In this document: one piece after another, positions 63,241-64,000 of the stretch | Numbering within the stretch: position 1 is the stretch's first letter | Layout of the letters: each line of letters opens with the position of its first letter | Assembly (NCBI GenBank): GCA_035079385.1 | Contig: JAVHKY010000052.1 | Location: 7,068,001-7,132,000 of the forward strand | DNA length: 64,000 nucleotides | Reading direction: 5' to 3' | Source of the DNA: Aspidiotus rigidus | Taxonomy: Eukaryota > Arthropoda > Insecta > Hemiptera > Diaspididae | Made by a program: the position numbers and the translations under genes | Notes under the pieces: generated by a model | The model's input: only the letters and a program-made list of their open reading frames with translations | Database searches by the model: none | Told to the model about the DNA's origin: nothing

Positions 63241-64000
63241 GTAAGTTTCTTAAAGAAAAATATTAGGCTTTATGTTACTTCATTTATATATTATTTTTCA
63301 AGTTTTTGAGAGCGTGATTCAGAAAATAGGGCGTACCCCTATATCATATTCGGTACTCGTTTGCCTGATTCTTATTGTAATGGTACTTGCTTTACATTGA
63401 TCCTATTAGTCCAGTCAATAAATAAGTTTTATTCTAACCAATTTGTGGACTAAATTTTTTTTTTTTTGTCATTAGATTGAGATGTGATGATGAACATATT
63501 AAAACTCTCGTCCCCTTTATTGCCTGTTTCAACCATAATTTGAAGAAATGTGCCTCCTTTTTCAGTTTTTCAATCATAATCATTTGAATATTTATTTGAT
63601 AGAGAAACAAGGTCCCACACAAAAATATTCTTCATAAAATTCTCTACAAAAAAGTCTCTTCCATTTTTTCAAAAAAATCGATAGTTTTGCCACAATATTA
63701 CCCTAAACGCAACGCTATTTAATAACGTAAATATGAAGAAGGCTGTGGTATTGCATTCAACGCGGTGACGCAGAGACGAGTTCTGTATACTGTACTGGTA
63801 CAGTGTCAACGCTTGAGACAAAATTAGACAAAACTTCTATTCCATGCATCAAATTTGTATTCATTGATGAAATTTCAATCTGGCTTTTGAATGTTCAATT
63901 TTCAGCCAAATCCCGATGTTCTTCACAAATATACTGCTTGAATTCATTTGTGCAAGTATTGATATTTATATTTTTTATGCCCAACGCCTGTACTATCGAG
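63241..64000 (+). other. Intron sequence, no gene recognised
   Basis: AT-rich with a T-run near 63456-63468. No next exon is visible. Confidence 0.6.

Overview
The window is eukaryotic and almost certainly arthropod DNA (an insect is likely; the species cannot be fixed from the sequence). It is AT-rich and gene-poor. It carries GT-AG introns of 5-24 kb, Penelope-like elements, Copia, R1-clade and RTE LINEs, hAT, MULE and mariner transposons, a Helitron and many foldback MITEs. No bacterial operon, rRNA or tRNA gene was recognised.

One host gene is supported: a C2H2 zinc-finger gene on the + strand that resembles the ZNF423/ZNF521 (Drosophila Oaz) family. Four exons are visible (24861-25069, 48911-49053, 54339-54552, 63081-63240). 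Three zinc fingers are split by the introns, and each is completed with perfect C2H2 spacing when the exons are joined. That independently confirms the splice sites, the order and the phase. The gene runs off the right edge and probably has earlier exons to the left. Its visible introns hold much of the repeat content.

Layout. 0.15-10.1 kb: a ~146-bp minisatellite is interrupted by a Penelope-like element (PLE, - strand), which is itself interrupted by a complete 6.5-kb Copia element; both insertions have target-site duplications (TSDs). 10.45-12.73 kb: a transposon with a KRBA2-like integrase. 13-24.5 kb: PLE relics, several with hammerhead-ribozyme-like motifs, a hAT relic and satellite-like repeats. 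24.9 kb: first visible zinc-finger exon. 26-28.7 kb: a composite repeat carrying an inverted PLE copy. 33.3-35.7 kb: a Helitron with a captured heat-shock-type promoter. 35.8-37.4 kb: nested foldback elements. 37.8-47.4 kb: an RTE relic, a (TTA)n tract and two head-to-tail R1-clade LINEs, the second hit by a hAT element. 48.9-54.6 kb: two exons around a SWIM-type MULE. 55.5-61.8 kb: a large inverted-repeat element, a mariner with two nested insertions and a second copy of the composite repeat. 63 kb: fourth exon.

Nearly every mobile-element gene is broken by frameshifts or stops. The most interesting signals are the hammerhead motifs in the PLEs, two near-identical PLE copies in inverted orientation on either side of a coding exon, the heat-shock element and TATA box inside the Helitron, and the R1 LINE array bounded by (TTA)n.
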